NCBI GenBank assembly: GCA_038248745.1
Contig: JBBRXC010000047.1
Coordinates: 1 to 11,364, forward strand
From: JAENWH01 sp038248745
GTDB taxonomy: Bacteria; Bacillota; Clostridia; Peptostreptococcales; Anaerovoracaceae
Direction of reading: 5' to 3'
Length of the DNA: 11,364 nt
Positions within the stretch are counted from its first letter, which is position 1. Each line of letters starts with the position of its first letter. A program made the position numbers and the translations under genes. Below are positions 7,737 through 11,364 of this stretch, one piece after another. A model generated the notes under the pieces. It saw only the letters and a list, made by a program, of their open reading frames with translations. It did not search any database and had not been told where the DNA came from.

Positions 7737-8300
7737 TTACAGATCACATTTATCTAAAAATCCTGCTGGAGGTACCCCTAATGCTTTTATCATTCTAGCC
7801 CAATAATTTACCTGGGCAGCGGTGCTGGATAATATAACTATTTCACGTTCTGTAAATTCTGATTTTACTTTTTCAATGAATTCTGTTGGAATATTAACTG
7901 GCGTTTGAGAAATGAGTTTTGCATATTCTATCGCCAACATTTCTCTTGTAGAAAACGACTGAATCTGTTCAAGCGCAAGCCTTCCAGACAATACCTGCAT
8001 CTCTTCTTCAGAGATGCCATCCTTTTCATACTCAAAAGAATTCATATCAATGCAAAATGGGCAATCTACACTCAATGAGGATTGTATTCTAATTAATTTT
8101 AAAATACGTGCATTTAAATCATTTTTGCCATGTGCTACTAAGGATTCTAAGACTGCAGAACTAATAGCAACCTTAGGATACCAAGCTAATAGTTTTGGGG
8201 CCAATAAATCTTTCTTCGTCACTCTTTTCGAAATAATTAAACCTAACTTTATATAAAACGGCATTTTTTCTGGTGGGTTTATAAATGCATTCTCTTCCAT
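7737..8300 (-). CDS. Carboxymuconolactone decarboxylase/AhpD-like protein
   Basis: 187 residues, all-helical by eye, typical length for the family. The CxxC centre is CPFCIDMNS, with C80 and C83. The histidine found three or four residues later in AhpD is replaced by N87, as I recall from the 'CPFCIDMN' subgroup. The C-terminal half (FSTREMLAIEYAKLISQTPV, 116-135) matches the second family repeat. Family members are peroxidases/disulfide reductases (AhpD), decarboxylases or uncharacterised oxidoreductases; with CxxC kept, a thiol-redox role is more likely than decarboxylation. As the first gene of the operon it might protect or recycle thiols for the Fe-S enzymes, or act on the pathway substrate; both are guesses. 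An excellent AGGAGG precedes the ATG, and a candidate promoter lies about 36 bases before it. Confidence 0.88.
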   Translation of the reverse strand: MEENAFINPPEKMPFYIKLGLIISKRVTKKDLLAPKLLAWYPKVAISSAVLESLVAHGKNDLNARILKLIRIQSSLSVDCPFCIDMNSFEYEKDGISEEEMQVLSGRLALEQIQSFSTREMLAIEYAKLISQTPVNIPTEFIEKVKSEFTEREIVILSSTAAQVNYWARMIKALGVPPAGFLDKCDL

Positions 8301-8305
8301 ACAAT

Positions 8306-8314
8306 CTCCTCCTC
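8306..8314 (-). promoter_or_regulatory. Strong ribosome binding site of the CMD/AhpD-like gene
   Basis: GAGGAGGAG on the minus strand contains a full AGGAGG, 7 bases before the ATG at 8300. It is the strongest Shine-Dalgarno in the window and fits a first gene of an operon. Confidence 0.75.
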
Positions 8315-8335
8315 ATTTTTATCCTTATAAATTGC

Positions 8336-8364
8336 AACATAGCACATATTCATTAAATATTCAA
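8336..8364 (-). promoter_or_regulatory. Candidate sigma-A-type promoter for the CMD-GNAT-radical SAM operon
   Basis: Minus strand: -35 TTGAAT (8364-8359), a 17-base spacer ending in TGC (extended -10), then -10 TATGTT (8341-8336). Each hexamer matches consensus at 4 of 6 positions, the spacing is ideal and the TG extension helps. The -35 overlaps the stop codon of the DUF4015 gene. Transcription would start near 8329. No terminator is seen between the two genes, so read-through from upstream is also possible. Confidence 0.4.
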
Positions 8365-10085
8365 TTCGTCGGTTCGATCACCTTGTAAACATCATTCTCT
8401 AATATAATTTCGAATTGTACTTCTTTGGCTGTTTCAGCGCTTATATCGGAATTATATGAAACATTAACCTTTGCTCCATACGTTCCATCTTCTCTTTTAT
8501 CAATACTAAGAACATTATAACCTATCAGCTTTTGTGTACGGTCTTTTTTCTCTGAAGCGAACAAATCAAAGTCGTCTTCTCTATTTGCCATAGGTGTTAG
8601 GAGGTAAACCTGACTATAACGTTCTTTTTTATCTGAATCCAAATACTTTTTCAATGCCATCTCAGGTGTTCTTGACAAGATATCCTCTCCGCTCTTTCTT
8701 TTGCTTGCATCGATGCCATCCTGATAGAAAAACGACATTGGGTCATAGTTATTCTTCGCATTCCAAATGATGTATTCGTCGATTCCAAGCTCAGCACTGG
8801 CTACCAGTTGATCAGAAATTGCTTTTGCATCATACGTCAGATGACCCTTCACCCATCCTGCCGTAAAACCTTGGAACCAAGGCCTTATGATGCCCGGATT
8901 TTTTTGTGCTGCATTTCTTTCAAGCCCTTCCATTAAAGCAAATCTGGCAACGTCATAGGGATGTTGGTCCGGTATATCAAATCCATATATCCCCAGCCCA
9001 TAATGGCTAGGATAAATCATTGGGCAAATATAATCCACCTGATTGGCAATCATCCTCCATGTCTGTCCAATATCTTCTGGATAATCGTCCCATGACCGAG
9101 TAATTACCCCAAAAACATCTGCTGAAATATTAACATTGTATGGTTCAAGCGCCTTATCTGCGTACTTTAAAAATTCTTCGATTCCTTCATCCTTATCCCT
9201 GCCATTTCGCCCATGGAATTCCGTGATTGGATTATAATATACTGCACTATCAGGAAAACGCACATAATCATACTGTATTTCATTGAATCCTCTCAAAGTT
9301 GCTTCCTGCGAAATAGCTATCACATATTTCCAAACATATTCATCAAAAGAATTCACCCATATTTTTCCTGATTTATCTTTATATACTTCGCCGCTTTTTA
9401 ACTGAATTGCATGTTCATTCTTCCTTTCAGCTAAATAGGGATCTTTAAATGCAACGACCCTAGCAATAGAATAAATATTATTTTGATTCAGATATTTCAT
9501 TAATTTTTCATAATTCTTTAGTGGTGCGGACTGATTTGATTTAATCTGATTAACAACTTCTATGTTGCTTTGCCATGCGATAGCTCCATCATCGTTTTTG
9601 ATATCGATAACCAAGGCATTGATTTCCGTGCTTTCACAGATTGCCAAAGCCTTCTCTAGTTTGTTTATTTCATCTAAACGGCTTATATCTATTGGTTTGT
9701 CTGATTCACCGCTTATTGATTTTATATATTCGCCATAATAGCTAATATCTTCTTCGTCGAAGCTAAATCCTGCAACATTTGCCGTCAGGTATAGGGCTTT
9801 TGCCTTTGTTTTAACGGTTTCTTGACTCTGTCCAAGGGTTGGAAGCGGTACATAGAATTCTCCTAGTTCAGTTTTTCGCTGTATTTCTAACGCTTCCCTT
9901 TCCTGTCGCAATTCTGCTTTCTCTTCTTCAGACATTTTGTTAAAGTCTATAGTTTTATCTGTTTTTATTTCTTCTTGTGTTGATCCTTCTGATATATCTT
10001 GTTTTTTGTCTGCTTGTTGCGAGCAGCCTGTGGCCACTAGCCCCAATATTAGTATAAATATCACCAATCGTCTGCTTTTTTTCAT
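8361..10085 (-). CDS. Putative glycoside hydrolase lipoprotein (DUF4015 family)
   Basis: 574 residues. A lipoprotein signal (basic MKKSRR, hydrophobic 7-19, lipobox ATG-C21) places it on the outer face of the membrane. Residues 22-75 are a charged linker. The (beta/alpha)8-type domain, about 95-455, carries family landmarks: LVIDIKND (158-165), IARVVAFKDP (207-216), VNSFDEYVW (244-252), EIQYDYVRFPD (269-279), ISADVFGV (320-327), YICPMIYPSHY (352-362), RPWFQGF (401-407). D161, D273 and D323 are plausible acidic catalytic residues. The last 100 residues (about 470-574) look like a separate alpha+beta domain, possibly NTF2-like. PF13200 members resemble GH13-type hydrolases but their substrates are mostly unknown; an envelope glycan is likely. 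It follows the deacetylase gene by 26 bases, suggesting joint action on the same polymer. Start: ATG with GGAAGGG upstream. Confidence 0.9.
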   Translation of the reverse strand: MKKSRRLVIFILILGLVATGCSQQADKKQDISEGSTQEEIKTDKTIDFNKMSEEEKAELRQEREALEIQRKTELGEFYVPLPTLGQSQETVKTKAKALYLTANVAGFSFDEEDISYYGEYIKSISGESDKPIDISRLDEINKLEKALAICESTEINALVIDIKNDDGAIAWQSNIEVVNQIKSNQSAPLKNYEKLMKYLNQNNIYSIARVVAFKDPYLAERKNEHAIQLKSGEVYKDKSGKIWVNSFDEYVWKYVIAISQEATLRGFNEIQYDYVRFPDSAVYYNPITEFHGRNGRDKDEGIEEFLKYADKALEPYNVNISADVFGVITRSWDDYPEDIGQTWRMIANQVDYICPMIYPSHYGLGIYGFDIPDQHPYDVARFALMEGLERNAAQKNPGIIRPWFQGFTAGWVKGHLTYDAKAISDQLVASAELGIDEYIIWNAKNNYDPMSFFYQDGIDASKRKSGEDILSRTPEMALKKYLDSDKKERYSQVYLLTPMANREDDFDLFASEKKDRTQKLIGYNVLSIDKREDGTYGAKVNVSYNSDISAETAKEVQFEIILENDVYKVIEPTN

Positions 10086-10111
10086 GGTATCCCTTCCTGC
10101 TATTCTTCTAG

Positions 10112-11176
10112 TTAATATGAATATACTTCCTTCATGCTGTCAGCATTTAGGGAGTCTTTTTGCTCTTTTGGAATCGTTATAATTCCAGGTATTCCATCAC
10201 TTATGAATTTTTTATCTGGATGTTTATCAAAATATTCAAGATAATTATAAAATCCCACATTATCGACTTTCATTTCACTGGCTCTAATCCTAGGTATGCT
10301 GGTATAGTCAAAATTTTTATCATACGGTGAGTACGCTGGGTTCCATCCCACATTTAAAACCGTGATATTTTCGTAAGCAATGCCGTTGTAGCTTCCTTTT
10401 GCCAAATATGGTGTTAATAAATCGTCTTTTGGTCTCTCCCCAAATGGTAACGCAAGCGTATTAATAGTATAATTATTTTTACTCAGTATTGCCTCTAAAT
10501 ATTGAGCCTGCGCTCCAATTTGCTCCTGTATCTCCTCAGGTGAAGCGCTTTTAAAACTAAGATGATCTCTTGTGTGATTGCCAATATCCATCCCCTTTTC
10601 AATAATAAAGTGCAGCTTTTTAGAGACCAAGGCCCCTTGTTTAAAAGGGCGATCTCCATCCAAAAAAAATGTGGCTTCTAATGGAAAGTCTTTATGCTCG
10701 TCATGAAAATTAATCAGGAGCCCTACGGCAGACGCCTCACTGATCAGCCCATTGTCCAGATACTCAAAATTATTTAAATTACCATCATCAAAAGTTATCA
10801 CAACCGGTGTAAAGCCTTGTTCTGTTGTAATATTTCCGCTGACATAATCTCTTAAGCTTACTGGTCTATACCCTTTTTCATATAAATTCTTCATATCTTT
10901 CAGGAAATTCGCTGGCGTTCTCGTCCACTCTTTTTCTTCTTCGCCAATATTATGGTACATTAAAATCATGATCTTGCCAGCTTCGTTTGGTTTTAGCGCA
11001 AGATTAATACTGGCCTTAAGCTCTGGGATGCTCTTATTTTCATTGAAATCGACTGGGATATTTTCTCCTTGCTCTATTATTTGTCCCGTTTCCGAGATTT
11101 TATTAGTTGTATCCGGATTACTGCAACTTGTAATAAGGAAGATACAAATGAAAATTGCCGGGATTATTTTGTTCAT
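10112..11176 (-). CDS. Polysaccharide deacetylase (CE4/NodB) lipoprotein
   Basis: 354 residues. A lipoprotein signal (hydrophobic 4-16, lipobox ITS-C18) anchors it outside the membrane. After a linker, MYHNI (73-77) begins the PgaB/IcaB-like lead-in, and the NodB domain follows: motif 1 TFDDG (128-132; D130 probable base, D131 metal), motif 2 HTRDH (H201 and H205, metal ligands), motif 3-like LALPFG (241-246) with Ala where classical enzymes have Arg. The metal triad is intact, so activity (removing N- or O-acetyl from an envelope polysaccharide or peptidoglycan) is likely. An extra segment between motifs 1 and 2 (about 140-195) contains LEATFFLDG, as in the longer subfamily. It is first in a two-gene unit with the DUF4015 lipoprotein. 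GAGGTG lies 5 bases before the ATG. Confidence 0.93.
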   Translation of the reverse strand: MNKIIPAIFICIFLITSCSNPDTTNKISETGQIIEQGENIPVDFNENKSIPELKASINLALKPNEAGKIMILMYHNIGEEEKEWTRTPANFLKDMKNLYEKGYRPVSLRDYVSGNITTEQGFTPVVITFDDGNLNNFEYLDNGLISEASAVGLLINFHDEHKDFPLEATFFLDGDRPFKQGALVSKKLHFIIEKGMDIGNHTRDHLSFKSASPEEIQEQIGAQAQYLEAILSKNNYTINTLALPFGERPKDDLLTPYLAKGSYNGIAYENITVLNVGWNPAYSPYDKNFDYTSIPRIRASEMKVDNVGFYNYLEYFDKHPDKKFISDGIPGIITIPKEQKDSLNADSMKEVYSY

Positions 11177-11188
11177 ATTTCACCTCAT

Positions 11189-11217
11189 CAAGCAACATGT
11201 GTTTGAATTTTATTATA
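11189..11217 (-). promoter_or_regulatory. Possible -10 element and adjoining dyad upstream of the deacetylase gene
   Basis: A perfect TATAAT lies at 11217-11212 on the minus strand, but no TTGACA-like -35 exists at 15-20 bases, so a sigma-A promoter is weak. Just downstream, 11205-11189 holds an imperfect inverted repeat around ACATGT (CAAACACATGTTGCTTG), which could be an operator or leader hairpin. AT-rich sequence makes chance matches common. Confidence 0.25.
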
Positions 11218-11230
11218 CTATATATTAGAT

Positions 11231-11364
11231 TTACTTCGTGCTTTTAAGAATATATTCAATAATTGGATCATTTATATTTGCATTATCAAATATACTATTA
11301 TTGTATTTGGGTTTTTTAAGATATCCTCTACTAATAAGTTCATTTAATAAATCAATATATTCAA
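11231..11364 (-). CDS. C-terminal fragment of an unrecognised protein
   Basis: The frame is open from the right edge of the window to the TAA at 11233-11231, giving 43 residues (beginning EYIDLLNELISRGYLKK, ending IIEYILKSTK). The start lies outside the window. Composition is lysine- and isoleucine-rich with amphipathic helices; no family is recognisable. It ends 54 bases before the deacetylase ATG on the same strand, with no hairpin terminator between, so it may belong to the same transcript. An alternative is that the short open frame is chance in AT-rich DNA. Confidence 0.45.
   Translation of the reverse strand, partial: EYIDLLNELISRGYLKKPKYNNSIFDNANINDPIIEYILKSTK

Noticed and set aside
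8301..8360. Weak inverted repeat ATATT-TAATG-AATAT as a terminator
   Set aside because: Only five A-T pairs, no GC and no T-run; it would not terminate transcription.
1..11364. CRISPR arrays, insertion sequences, tRNA genes
   Set aside because: No regularly spaced repeats, transposase-like frames, terminal inverted repeats or cloverleaf-like segments were seen on either strand.

Overview
The window is AT-rich and every gene I can support lies on the minus strand. Low GC, strong GGAGG-type ribosome binding sites, two short-signal lipoproteins (one in the putative glycoside hydrolase/DUF4015 family common in Firmicutes) and four oxygen-sensitive radical SAM enzymes together suggest an anaerobic Bacillota species, most likely Clostridia. 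This is inference; there is no rRNA or other marker gene here.

Layout in transcription order (high to low coordinates). (1) 11231-11364: the last 43 codons of an unrecognised gene. (2) 11176-8361: a two-gene envelope unit, with a polysaccharide deacetylase (CE4/NodB) lipoprotein followed by a DUF4015 putative glycoside hydrolase lipoprotein. (3) 8300-1: a tightly packed operon that runs off the left edge of the window. It starts with a carboxymuconolactone decarboxylase/AhpD-like protein. Then come two different GNAT/FemAB-like acyl- or aminoacyltransferase-type proteins, radical SAM protein A, a small class I SAM methyltransferase, radical SAM protein B (paralogue of A), radical SAM protein C, and radical SAM protein D. 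D lacks its C-terminus because the window ends. From the second gene on, neighbours overlap by 4-17 bases or are separated by 1-8 bases, so they are probably translated in a coupled way. A candidate sigma-A-like promoter (TTGAAT, 17 bases, TGC-TATGTT) at the end of the DUF4015 gene would give this operon its own start.

The point of interest is the operon: four radical SAM enzymes with the B12-binding/BchE-like layout (Rossmann-like N-terminal domain, then CX3CX2C), one methyltransferase and two GNAT-fold transferases in about 8 kb. It contains no precursor peptide, NRPS/PKS module, acyl carrier protein or glycosyltransferase. Together they look like a biosynthetic or modification pathway whose substrate cannot be read from the window. 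Multi-copy enzymes of this class are known in lipid and cofactor modification (for example BchE, HpnJ/HpnP, Tes) and C-methylation (for example Fom3), so a modified lipid, envelope component or small molecule is plausible but unproven.

I saw no tRNA, rRNA, CRISPR array, insertion sequence or convincing rho-independent terminator. No gap between genes exceeds about 60 bases.
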